Part shown: positions 7,897 to 15,928 of the stretch, in pieces
Numbering within the stretch: position 1 is the first letter of the stretch
Layout: every line of letters starts with the position of its first letter
NCBI GenBank assembly: GCA_964451305.1
Contig: CAYVHV010000013.1
Coordinates: forward strand, 1 to 64,000
Length of the DNA stretch: 64,000 nucleotides
Source of the DNA: SHLQ01 sp964451305
GTDB taxonomy: Bacteria > Actinomycetota > Acidimicrobiia > Acidimicrobiales > SHLQ01
Direction: 5' to 3'
The notes under the pieces: model-generated
Told to the model about the DNA's origin: nothing
Databases searched by the model: none
What the model saw: the letters and a program-made list of their open reading frames with translations, nothing else
Position numbers and translations under genes: made by a program

Positions 7897-9152
7897 TGGC
7901 AAACGTCGACATGTCAGACGACTTCGCGATTCACGCGAAGAACATCTCGAAGAAGTTTCTCCTCGGTCGTCGAAGCACAAGTTTGAAAGACCGGCTCACC
8001 GGCATCAACGATCGCAATCGTGAAGAGTTCTGGGCGTTCGAAGATGTCTCGGTCTCGGTGCCGAAAGGTTCGATGCTCGGCGTCATTGGACGCAACGGTT
8101 CGGGAAAATCGACCTTTCTTCGGACCCTGTGCGGGGTGTATCGCCCGACGGTCGGCGAAGTCTTGGTTCGCGGACGGATCACCGCTCTCCTCGAGCTCGG
8201 TGCAGGGTTCCACCCCGAGCTCACGGGTAGGGAAAACGTCTACATGAACGGCGCGGTCGTCGGACTCGATCGCGACTACATGGATAACGTCCTCGACGAC
8301 ATTATTGAGATGGCTGACATTGGATCGTTCATCGACGCGCCGATCGAGACCTATTCGAGCGGCATGCGAGCGCGCCTTGGCTTTGCAGTATCGGTACAGA
8401 TGCAGCCCGAGATCCTCTTGGCAGACGAGATCACCGCGGTTGGCGACATTGCATTCAGAGAGCACGGTGTGCGGCGCATGAACGAGCTTCGTGAAGGTGG
8501 TGCCACGATCGTGCAGGTCTCGCACAGCCTGCCGATGATGGCCAAGAATTGCGATCAGATCCTCTGGCTTCATCACGGACGCACTCGGCGCCTAGGCGAT
8601 CCGAAAGAAGTCATTGAGGAATACAAGGAGTTCAGCGACATCGATCGGTCCGGTCGCATGATCGGTGGCGGTGACCCGAACAGCCCGCAACAGAAGGCTC
8701 GTCAGCGCAAGCAAGCTGTCGTTGCTGAAACACTCGCCGCAGAAGATTTGAATTCGGCCTGGTTCGGTCAGCTGAAGTTCACCGGTGCCGACGGTGACAA
8801 CCTCATTGCGGGAATGCCCGCAGCGTTTTCGATCAAGCTGAAACTCGAAGAGGAACTGGTCGAGCCATCGATCCAGATCCGGGTGCTGGCCGCCGGTGGC
8901 AGACCGACCGGGTTCGGGTTTGATTCAGGTCCACTCGATGCGGGATCGTTCGATGAACCGATCGAGGCATCGATTGAAACGCTGGGTTTGGCTGCCGGAA
9001 AGTTCAACCTGCGAATCGACGTGTTGGCCTCTGGCACGGTCGTCGCGACTCGTCACAAGCGCATCGCGGTCCAGCCACCCGAGGATGCGACCGGTTCGTT
9101 TACCGCAATGCCCGCACGCTGGGGTGTCGCGTCGAAGACGAGCGGCGCGTAG
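7896..9152 (+). CDS. ABC transporter ATPase with C-terminal substrate-binding extension (Wzt/TagH-like)
   Basis: A 418-residue ATPase partner of the preceding permease. It has Walker A GRNGSGKST, signature YSSGMRARLGFAVS and Walker B EILLADEITAVGD. The ELGAGFHPELTGRENVYMNG block is diagnostic of polysaccharide exporters. About residues 285-410 form an extra beta-rich domain resembling the Wzt C-terminal domain that recognises the glycan's terminal modification. A Wzt-like extension implies that chain ends are checked before export. ATG at 7896 overlaps the permease stop by one base; the longer in-frame reading upstream lies inside the permease and is rejected. Confidence 0.92.
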   Translation: MANVDMSDDFAIHAKNISKKFLLGRRSTSLKDRLTGINDRNREEFWAFEDVSVSVPKGSMLGVIGRNGSGKSTFLRTLCGVYRPTVGEVLVRGRITALLELGAGFHPELTGRENVYMNGAVVGLDRDYMDNVLDDIIEMADIGSFIDAPIETYSSGMRARLGFAVSVQMQPEILLADEITAVGDIAFREHGVRRMNELREGGATIVQVSHSLPMMAKNCDQILWLHHGRTRRLGDPKEVIEEYKEFSDIDRSGRMIGGGDPNSPQQKARQRKQAVVAETLAAEDLNSAWFGQLKFTGADGDNLIAGMPAAFSIKLKLEEELVEPSIQIRVLAAGGRPTGFGFDSGPLDAGSFDEPIEASIETLGLAAGKFNLRIDVLASGTVVATRHKRIAVQPPEDATGSFTAMPARWGVASKTSGA

Positions 9153-9237
9153 ACCAGCGATCGCGTCTTGAGGCTGCCTCGTCGAGACTCTCGTTTGCTC
9201 GTCCGCTAGGCATCGAAGAGTTTTGTAGACTGCGCCC

Positions 9238-9705
9238 GTGCGCTTTCTCCTCTTAAACGGACCAAACCTCAATCTTCTCGGCACCCGAGAGCCCGAGGTG
9301 TACGGCAACACGACGCTCGCCGAGATCGAATCTGATCTTGCGGCTCTTGCGAACGAGCTCGGAGATGAGATCACCGCGTACCAGAGCAATGGCGAAGGAG
9401 ACCTCGTCGATCACCTCCAGGATGCAAGAGAGTGGGCTGATGGCGCGCTGTTTAACCCCGGCGGGTACACCCATACCTCGGTGGCGATCCGAGATGCGAT
9501 TTCAGCGGTGGGCTATCCAGTTGTAGAGGTGCACTTGTCGAACCCGGCCGCACGAGAGGATTTCCGTCATGTCTCGATGATCTCCGCGGTGTGTTTAGGG
9601 ACCGTTGCTGGGTTCGGTGCCGTCGGCTATGAAAGCGCGTACCGAGCGCTTCGCAGCCATGCCGCCACAGCGACGCAAATTTCGACGGCGAACGAGGAGC
9701 GATAG
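9238..9705 (+). CDS. aroQ: 3-dehydroquinate dehydratase, type II
   Basis: A 155-residue enzyme catalysing step three of the shikimate pathway, 3-dehydroquinate to 3-dehydroshikimate. Type II hallmarks are all present: NGPNLNLLGTREPEVYG with the catalytic Tyr, QSNGEGDLVDHL, NPGGYTHTSVAIRDA and EVHLSNPAAREDFRHVS. The start is GTG at 9238 because no ATG lies near the conserved N-terminus and MRFLLLNGPNLNLLG is the standard beginning. It shares one base with the next gene (TAGTG). A lone aroQ outside an aro cluster is common in actinobacteria. Confidence 0.95.
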   Translation: MRFLLLNGPNLNLLGTREPEVYGNTTLAEIESDLAALANELGDEITAYQSNGEGDLVDHLQDAREWADGALFNPGGYTHTSVAIRDAISAVGYPVVEVHLSNPAAREDFRHVSMISAVCLGTVAGFGAVGYESAYRALRSHAATATQISTANEER

Positions 9706-10937
9706 TGGCCCAGATCACCGTTGTTGGAGCTGGCCTCGCCGGTCTTGCCGCAGCTGTAACCCTGACCGAACGAGGAAACGGGGTGACGTTGCTCGAGGCA
9801 AGCGATGGCGTTGGTGGGCGCGTCCGAACCGATCAGGTCGACGGCTACCTACTCGATCGTGGCTTCCAGATATTGCTGACGGCGTACCCGGTCGCTCAGC
9901 GAGTCTTCGATTATGAAGCGCTCGACCTGCGACGCTTCAACGCAGGTTCGCTCGTGCAGCTCGATTCTGGCCGTGTTCTACTTGGCGATCCGCTCCGACG
10001 ACCCGGTGACTTGTTCCCAACAATCCAGGCGCCGGTCGGCACGGTTCTCGACAAGGTGCGGTTGCTCCAGTGGCGCCGGTCGGTCATGTCAGGATCGGTC
10101 GATGACCTTTGGAGCAAGCCCGAATGCACGACCAAGGCGCGGTTCGGTGATCTGAAGTTCTCCGGCGACTTCGTCGATCAGTTCCTCGGCCCGTTGTTCA
10201 CCGGCATCACACTCGATCCCGAGCTGTCGGTGACGAGTCGATTTACCGAGTTTGTGTTTCGTATGTTGAGTTCGGGTTTTGGCGCGGTGCCCCTCGATGG
10301 CATGGGCGAACTGAGCAAGCAGCTCGCGGCACGGCTTCAGCCCGAGACGCTCCGGCTGAACACCCCTGTCGAGCGGGTCACGGCTACGTCGGTGGAGACC
10401 GCTGGTGGTGAGGTGATCGAAAGCGATGCGGTCATCGTCGCCACGGACATGGGGGCATCGTCGACCCTTGCGTCGACGCCGTCATTTGGCTGGAATGGCG
10501 TCACAACGCACTGGTTTAGCTCCGACAGTCCTCCCTATGATGAGCGGTTGTTGTTCTTGAATGGGACGCGTGAAGGTCCGGTCAACAACGTTGCGGTCAT
10601 GTCGAACGTCTCGCCGCGCTATTCGCCAGCCGGTAAGCATCTGACGGCCGTCTCGGTTCCTGGCCCAGCCGAAGCTGGTGCTGACTTGGCGGCCATCCGC
10701 AGTCAGCTCCGCGGATGGTTTGGGGGAGCGGTGACCGAATGGGAGCTCTTGCGCAGCGATGTGATTGCGCACGCTCAGCCACGGCACCTGCCAGGTGAGG
10801 ATGTGCCTGCGAAGGCTCGGCTCGAAAACGATGTCTTGGTCGCTGGTGATCACCGGTACAACCCGTCGATTAACGGGGCGTTGCAGTCTGGGCGTTCGGC
10901 AGCACGCTCAGCGTTAGAACTCATTAATCAACGCTAA
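9705..10937 (+). CDS. FAD-dependent amine oxidase/phytoene-desaturase-like oxidoreductase
   Basis: A 410-residue flavoprotein. The N-terminal dinucleotide-binding motif VVGAGLAGLAAAVTLTERG is followed by LLEASDGVGGRVRTD, the flavin-contact motif of the monoamine oxidase/protoporphyrinogen oxidase/desaturase superfamily. A C-terminal stretch (DVLVAGDHRYNPSINGALQS) closes the FAD site. The substrate is unknown and no carotenoid or haem genes adjoin. GTG at 9705 overlaps the aroQ TAG by one base, so the two are an operon. About 350 bases of non-coding DNA follow. Confidence 0.85.
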   Translation: MAQITVVGAGLAGLAAAVTLTERGNGVTLLEASDGVGGRVRTDQVDGYLLDRGFQILLTAYPVAQRVFDYEALDLRRFNAGSLVQLDSGRVLLGDPLRRPGDLFPTIQAPVGTVLDKVRLLQWRRSVMSGSVDDLWSKPECTTKARFGDLKFSGDFVDQFLGPLFTGITLDPELSVTSRFTEFVFRMLSSGFGAVPLDGMGELSKQLAARLQPETLRLNTPVERVTATSVETAGGEVIESDAVIVATDMGASSTLASTPSFGWNGVTTHWFSSDSPPYDERLLFLNGTREGPVNNVAVMSNVSPRYSPAGKHLTAVSVPGPAEAGADLAAIRSQLRGWFGGAVTEWELLRSDVIAHAQPRHLPGEDVPAKARLENDVLVAGDHRYNPSINGALQSGRSAARSALELINQR

Positions 10938-11287
10938 GTGTTCGACGTCCCACTCCGTGGGAGATTTGCGCGGAGCATGTTGGTCATGTTGTTTGCGTTA
11001 TCAAAGTCGCCCATTGTTTCGATATGACTTCAATGGTAAATGCGACGACATGGGCCGTAACCAAATCGTAATCTTCACGCGCGGTGGTCGGTGGGGGTGC
11101 GTATTCCAGCGTTTCGCAGACGTTAAGACTTTAATCGCGTGAAACGAGTGAGCACCCAACGTGACCATGCCGCAAATTCATAACATTGGGGCTTGAACGA
11201 TGTAATTACAAGCTTGTAACCTGACGATCCGCTCGGAGTTTCTGGAGACCTGAGCGTCGCAGTTGGCTGGTGGAATAGGGATGAAAT
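10938..11287. other. Intergenic leader region before nrdA
   Basis: About 350 bases with no convincing gene; a 61-codon reading frame here has no ribosome-binding site or recognisable content. The first part is locally AT-richer than the flanks. The distal part holds two adjoining palindromes (11201-11219). I do not recognise a cobalamin or other riboswitch, nor a clear NrdR-box pair. Confidence 0.6.
11201..11219. promoter_or_regulatory. Two overlapping palindromes upstream of nrdA
   Basis: TGTAATTACA (11201-11210) and TTACAAGCTTGTAA (11206-11219) are both perfect palindromes and share five bases, giving a run of TTACA/TGTAA half-sites. They lie about 70 bases before the nrdA start, downstream of a TTGAAC that could be a -35 box. 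They look like a repressor site controlling ribonucleotide reductase. The sequence does not match the usual NrdR box as I know it. Confidence 0.5.
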
Positions 11288-13735
11288 ATGAACGATGAGC
11301 GCGGAACTACGGCTCTCCTTAGCGCTGCAGGCGCACAAGACAATGACAACGCTGTGCCCGCGGGGATGCATGTTCGCAAGCGCAACGGAACATTAGAGCC
11401 CGTCGATCTGAACAAGATCGTCAACGCCGTTGCTCGTTGCGCTGAAGGTCTACTGAACGTCGACGCAATGCGTGTGGCGACACGGACCATCTCAGCGCTC
11501 GCCGATGGGGCAACGACTCAAGAGTTGGACGAACTCTCGATTCGTACCGCCGCTGGGTTCACCGTCGAGGAGCCGAACTACTCAAAGCTCGCTGCTCGTC
11601 TTCTCGCGACCTACATCGATAAAGAAGTTCGCAATCAGAACATTCCTTGGTTCTCAGAGTCGGTTCGTATCGGTCATTCCGTCGGCCTCATTGGTGACGA
11701 CGTTGCCGCATTTGTCGAAGAGAACGCACCGGCTCTCAACGCAGCGATCAACACCGACCGCGATCGCAAGTTCGAGTTCTTTGGCCTGCGTACGGTCTAT
11801 GACCGTTACCTGCTCCGCCACCCAGAAACCCGCGAGGTCACCGAGACCCCGCAGTACTTCTTCTTGCGCGTTGCCTGCGGCCTGTCCCAGAACGCTGACG
11901 AGGCCATCCGCTTCTACGACTTGATGTCGAGCCTTGCGTACCTGCCATCGAGCCCAACGCTGTTCAACTCTGGAACACGGCACGCGCAGATGTCATCGTG
12001 CTACTTGCTCGACTCGCCAGAGGACAGCCTCGAAGGCATTTACAAGCGGTACACCGACATTGCTCGACTCTCGAAGTTCGCTGGTGGCATCGGCGTTGCA
12101 TGGCATCGCATTCGTTCGAAGGGTTCGCTGATCTCGGGAACCAACGGGCTCTCCAACGGCATTGTTCCGTGGCTCAAGACGCTCGACTCGTCGGTTGCTG
12201 CCGTCAATCAGGGTGGACGTCGCAAGGGTGCTGCATGCATCTACCTCGAGAGCTGGCACGCCGACGTCGAAGAGTTCCTCGACCTGCGTGAGAACACTGG
12301 CGATCACATGCGTCGTGCGCACGGTCTCAACCTTGCGAACTGGGTGCCAGACCTCTTCATGGAACGAGTCGACAAAGACTGGCAGTGGAGCCTCTTCGAT
12401 CCAAAGAAGGTCCCTCACCTCACCGACCTCTACGGCGAAGAGTTCCGTGCCGCCTACGAAGAGGCCGAGAGCCAGGGCCTGTACGAGCGTCAGATCAAAG
12501 CTCGTGACCTGTACAGCCGCATGATGCGCAGCCTCGCGCAAACCGGCAACGGCTGGATGACGTTCAAAGACGCATCGAACGAAAAGTGCAACCAAACCGG
12601 AGAAGCGTCCGAAGACGGCACCGCAAATGTTGTGCACCTGTCGAACCTGTGCACCGAGATCATCGAGGTCACAAACCAGGATGAGACCGCAGTCTGCAAC
12701 CTCGGCTCGCTGAACTTGGGCGAGTTCGTCGAAGCCGACGGCGAGTTCAACTTCGACCGCCTCGCCGAGACGGTGCTACACGTCATGCCGTATCTCGACC
12801 GAGTGATCGACATCAACTTCTACCCAACCGACGAAGCCGGATACTCCAACAACAAGTGGCGTCCGGTCGGCCTCGGCCTCATGGGTCTCCAAGATGTCTT
12901 CTTCAAGAAGGGCTTGCCATTCGACTCTCCTGAAGCTCGTGCGCTTTCGGCTCGAATCTCCGAAGAGATCTACCTGAACGCTCTCAAGGCCTCCGCGCTG
13001 CTCGCCAAGGAGTTCGGTACCCACGAGACATACCAACGCACCCGTGCGTCCAAGGGCGACCTCCAGTTCGATCTCTGGAACGTCGAACCCACACAGACCG
13101 AACGCTGGGCAGAGGTTCGTGAGATGATCACGACACACGGCTTGCGCAACTCGCTAATGATCGCCATTGCGCCAACCGCAACGATCGCTTCGATCTCCGG
13201 TTGCTTCGAGTGCATCGAGCCGCAGGTATCGAACTTGTTCAAGCGTGAGACGCTGTCGGGCGAGTTCCTCCAGATCAACCGGTACCTCGTGAAGGAACTG
13301 CAGTCTCGAAACCTGTGGGACGCAGACATGATCAACGCGCTAAAGCAGTCGGAAGGTTCGGTTCAAGATGTTGACCGCATGCCCGAAGACCTCAAAGAGG
13401 TGTACCGCACCGCATGGGAGATCCCAATGCGCTCGCTCATCGATATGGCAGCCGATCGTGGGGCCTACATCGACCAAAGTCAGTCGCTGAATCTCTTTAT
13501 GGAATCGCCAACCATCGGCAAGCTCTCGTCGATGTACATGTACGCCTGGAAGTCCGGTCTCAAGACCACGTACTACCTGCGTTCACGTCCGGCGACACGA
13601 ATAAACAAGACGACGACAGCGCCGTCAACAAGCGGCCCGGCGCCCACTAATGGTGGGGAACCAAAGACCTTTACTGACGCAGAGGCACTCGCATGTTCGC
13701 TGGAAAATCCAGAACATTGTGAAGCCTGCGACTGA
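11288..13735 (+). CDS. nrdA: Class I ribonucleoside-diphosphate reductase, alpha (large) subunit
   Basis: An 815-residue catalytic subunit that reduces ribonucleotides to deoxyribonucleotides. An ATP-cone allosteric domain occupies about residues 27-115. The barrel carries the substrate cysteine in SSCYLLDSPEDS, the active-site NLCTE loop (Asn, thiyl Cys, Glu) and the partner cysteine in AVCNLGSLNLGE. A C-terminal cysteine pair (HCEACD) accepts electrons from thioredoxin or glutaredoxin, after a proline- and threonine-rich flexible linker at about residues 770-790. ATG at 11288 follows an AGGG site. The radical-generating partner nrdB follows 73 bases later. Confidence 0.96.
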   Translation: MNDERGTTALLSAAGAQDNDNAVPAGMHVRKRNGTLEPVDLNKIVNAVARCAEGLLNVDAMRVATRTISALADGATTQELDELSIRTAAGFTVEEPNYSKLAARLLATYIDKEVRNQNIPWFSESVRIGHSVGLIGDDVAAFVEENAPALNAAINTDRDRKFEFFGLRTVYDRYLLRHPETREVTETPQYFFLRVACGLSQNADEAIRFYDLMSSLAYLPSSPTLFNSGTRHAQMSSCYLLDSPEDSLEGIYKRYTDIARLSKFAGGIGVAWHRIRSKGSLISGTNGLSNGIVPWLKTLDSSVAAVNQGGRRKGAACIYLESWHADVEEFLDLRENTGDHMRRAHGLNLANWVPDLFMERVDKDWQWSLFDPKKVPHLTDLYGEEFRAAYEEAESQGLYERQIKARDLYSRMMRSLAQTGNGWMTFKDASNEKCNQTGEASEDGTANVVHLSNLCTEIIEVTNQDETAVCNLGSLNLGEFVEADGEFNFDRLAETVLHVMPYLDRVIDINFYPTDEAGYSNNKWRPVGLGLMGLQDVFFKKGLPFDSPEARALSARISEEIYLNALKASALLAKEFGTHETYQRTRASKGDLQFDLWNVEPTQTERWAEVREMITTHGLRNSLMIAIAPTATIASISGCFECIEPQVSNLFKRETLSGEFLQINRYLVKELQSRNLWDADMINALKQSEGSVQDVDRMPEDLKEVYRTAWEIPMRSLIDMAADRGAYIDQSQSLNLFMESPTIGKLSSMYMYAWKSGLKTTYYLRSRPATRINKTTTAPSTSGPAPTNGGEPKTFTDAEALACSLENPEHCEACD

Positions 13736-13808
13736 ATTAGCCAGCACGCTGTAGATAGACCAAGATCCCTTTCCCGCAACGACAGACAAAACGAAAGACC
13801 CCTCCACG

Positions 13809-14894
13809 ATGGCACTTATTGACGACGCCCTGAATCCTGATTTCCAGAGCGAAGCTGCCCCGACGACAAGCGAATCCACGCTCTCTAAGCCGCAGAATAT
13901 TCTCGATCCCGGCTTCGATCTGACGCTTCGTCCAATGCGCTACCCGGTCTTCTACGGGATGTATCAAGACGCCATCAAGAACACGTGGACCGTCGACGAG
14001 ATCGACTTCTCAGATGACCTCGTCGACCTCGAACGCAAGCTCATGCCAGCCGAGCGCCACCTCATCGAGCGGCTCGTTGCATTCTTTGCGACCGGAGACT
14101 CGATCGTTGCGAACAACCTGGTGCTGAATCTCTACCAGCACATCAACGCTCCTGAAGCCCGTATGTACCTATCTCGTCAGCTGTACGAAGAGGCGCTGCA
14201 CGTGCAGTTCTACTTGACACTGCTCGACAACTACATCCCGGATCACGATCAGCGAGCCGAAGCATTTGCTGCAGTGGAGAACATTCCATCGATCCGCAAG
14301 AAGGCAGAGTTCTGCTTCAAGTGGATCGACTCACTCGGCGATATCGATCGCATCGAGACCCCAGAGCAACGTAAGCAGTTCTTGCTCAACCTGATCTGCT
14401 TCGCCACCTGCATCGAAGGGCTCTTCTTCTTCGCCGCATTTGCGTACGTCTACTTCCTGCGCTCGAAGGGCCTTCTTAACGGCTTGGCATCGGGAACGAA
14501 TTGGGTGTTCCGCGATGAGAGCGCCCACATGAACTTCGCACTCGAGGTTGTCAACACCGTTCGCGCTGAAGAGCCAGAGCTCTTCGATGCCGATCTCGAA
14601 ACCCAGATCAAAGAAATGATCGATGAAGCGGTCGAGTGTGAATACCAGTTCGCTGGTGACGTCCTCTCCGAAGGTGTTCAAGGCATGAGCCTGGCTGACA
14701 CCAAGGTCTACCTTCAGTACGTTGCTGATCAGCGTCTCGCTCAGCTCGGTATCCCACCTGTCTACGGCGTCAAGAACCCGTTCGACTTCATGGAACTCCA
14801 AGACGTCCAGGAGCTCACGAACTTCTTCGAGCGCACCGTCTCCAGCTACCAGGTCGGTGTCGAAGGCGAAGTCGGCTTCGACGACGACTTCTAG
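13809..14894 (+). CDS. nrdB: Class I ribonucleoside-diphosphate reductase, beta (small) subunit
   Basis: A 361-residue ferritin-like subunit that makes the radical used by NrdA. Predicted metal ligands by motif are Asp97 (FFATGDS), Glu128 and His131 (EEALH), Glu203 (CIEGLFF), and Glu237 and His240 (RDESAH). Tyr135 sits four residues after His131, the position of the stable tyrosyl radical in E. coli R2. The surrounding sequence resembles the chlamydial (Ic) R2 branch, which has Glu and Phe at the first-ligand and radical positions; here both are the Ia-type residues Asp and Tyr. No Shine-Dalgarno is visible before ATG 13809. Confidence 0.95.
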   Translation: MALIDDALNPDFQSEAAPTTSESTLSKPQNILDPGFDLTLRPMRYPVFYGMYQDAIKNTWTVDEIDFSDDLVDLERKLMPAERHLIERLVAFFATGDSIVANNLVLNLYQHINAPEARMYLSRQLYEEALHVQFYLTLLDNYIPDHDQRAEAFAAVENIPSIRKKAEFCFKWIDSLGDIDRIETPEQRKQFLLNLICFATCIEGLFFFAAFAYVYFLRSKGLLNGLASGTNWVFRDESAHMNFALEVVNTVRAEEPELFDADLETQIKEMIDEAVECEYQFAGDVLSEGVQGMSLADTKVYLQYVADQRLAQLGIPPVYGVKNPFDFMELQDVQELTNFFERTVSSYQVGVEGEVGFDDDF

Positions 14895-15046
14895 TTCAAC
14901 GTCAGAGACCGTTCTCTACGGTCGGATCCTTTGTCGGCATAACTCCACTTGGCTGGGCCGTCGAGTTTTTCACTCGGCGTCTTGTTTTCGTGTTCGAACG
15001 TCACCCGAATGGACGCGTTGCGCGCAATCTCGGGTATTCGGAATAG

Positions 15047-15070
15047 AGATAACCCGCGCGCGAGTTATCT
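15047..15070. promoter_or_regulatory. Dyad immediately before small Cys protein gene
   Basis: Arms AGATAAC and GTTATCT flank a 10-base CG-rich centre, ending seven bases before ATG 15077. It may be an operator overlapping the start of a leaderless transcript, or a hairpin after nrdB. Confidence 0.45.
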
Positions 15071-15076
15071 ATCAAC

Positions 15077-15391
15077 ATGCGGGAAGATCAAAAAGTGGCT
15101 GGAGGCCACACGGCGAAAACAGAAGAACAGCAACGAGCAGGGTGGCGACAGCTATTCGAGATCGTGCTCCAAGTTCACGAGACGGACGGATCGATACAAC
15201 TCGATTTGCCTGCCAACAAGTATGAGGAAATTCTCAACCTTGTTGAACACGAACGAGAGTCTTGCGGTCCACTGCTCGATCTCACCCTCGGACGTCGGGA
15301 GGACTTAATCGTGCTCACGGCAACGACTGATCACGTTGACGGCACGGCGGAGATCGCGTCGATCATGGGCATTGATCGCCCATCGTCGTAA
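15077..15391 (+). CDS. Small protein with ERxxC motif, function unknown
   Basis: A 104-residue cytoplasmic protein. Residues about 55-75 (LVEHERESCGPLLDLTL) resemble the core of small actinobacterial proteins with an ERxCCPFL-type motif, often found beside MerR or ArsR regulators; here only one of the two cysteines is present. It has no signal peptide. ATG 15077 lacks a Shine-Dalgarno and abuts a dyad, so it may be leaderless; GTG 15095 is an alternative start. It converges on the putative selenocysteine rhodanese, a suggestive but unproven thiol-chemistry neighbourhood. Confidence 0.6.
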   Translation: MREDQKVAGGHTAKTEEQQRAGWRQLFEIVLQVHETDGSIQLDLPANKYEEILNLVEHERESCGPLLDLTLGRREDLIVLTATTDHVDGTAEIASIMGIDRPSS

Positions 15392-15449
15392 CCCTCGGAG
15401 CTAACAGCTGTCTGTACGCGTTGCGAAGCTCGACGCGCGTACCGAAAAG

Positions 15450-15896
15450 TCAGGCCCGGTTCGCTTTCCATGAGTCGTAGTCTTCGACGGCCAGACCGTC
15501 GGCGACCCAGCCGGTGAAACCCGTCTCGATATGGGAGATCTGGGTCATCCCCATGTCCTGAAGCATCTTGGTGGTCAAACTTGACCGGCTTCCAGCCGCT
15601 CAATGAAAGATGAACTCGCAGTCCTGAGCAAATGCGGGTTTGTGATACTTCGATGCCGGATCGACCCAAAATTCGAGCATCCCTCGAGGGGCATGCATGG
15701 CGCCTGGAATAACCCCGGACTTCTGGAGCTCTCGAACATCTCGAATATCGACGATCACCGCGCCCTCTTCGATCACGCGGCGATGAGCCTCGCTGGGCGA
15801 GATGTTGTCAATTTCGAGCCGCGCTGCGGCCATCATCTCTTCGACCGAGCGAATTACCATGCCCGGACGATACGCGCTCAAGGACGTGATGTCCAT
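15450..15896 (-). CDS. Rhodanese-family sulfurtransferase with in-frame UGA at catalytic Cys (putative selenoprotein)
   Basis: A 148-residue single-domain rhodanese if UGA is decoded. Residues 1-98 hold the N-terminal half, including VIVDIRDVRELQKSGVIPGA and the PRGMLEFWVDP block typical of one rhodanese subfamily. At codon 99 (15602-15600) a TGA replaces the catalytic Cys codon. The same frame then continues without damage for 49 codons, giving AAGSRSSLTTKMLQDMG, then IETGFTGW, to a second stop at 15450. Related proteins have a Cys followed by a G/S-rich loop and RSALA here. With selenocysteine it would be a more nucleophilic persulfide carrier. A stem-loop suited to a bacterial SECIS lies just after the TGA. 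The alternatives are a pseudogene by TGC-to-TGA mutation or a sequence error. The start at 15896 is uncertain. Confidence 0.7.
15573..15586 (-). promoter_or_regulatory. Candidate bacterial SECIS stem-loop
   Basis: On the minus strand, 13 nt after the TGA, GGTCA pairs with TGACC around an AGTT loop. The 5-bp stem thus has a G in the second loop position, and the apical loop starts about 18 nt past the UGA. A short adjoining hairpin (GGCT/AGCC) fills the gap, and TGG/CCA pairing can lengthen the helix around an internal loop. These features fit the published shape rules for bacterial SECIS elements. No folding energy was computed. Confidence 0.5.
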
Positions 15897-15928
15897 CGAA
15901 GGGCGAAGTCGGCGCCTACCATGGGGTG

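Noticed and set aside
10957..11142. 61-codon frame in the nrdA leader
   Set aside because: No ribosome-binding site, unusual composition and no family resemblance; more likely non-coding.
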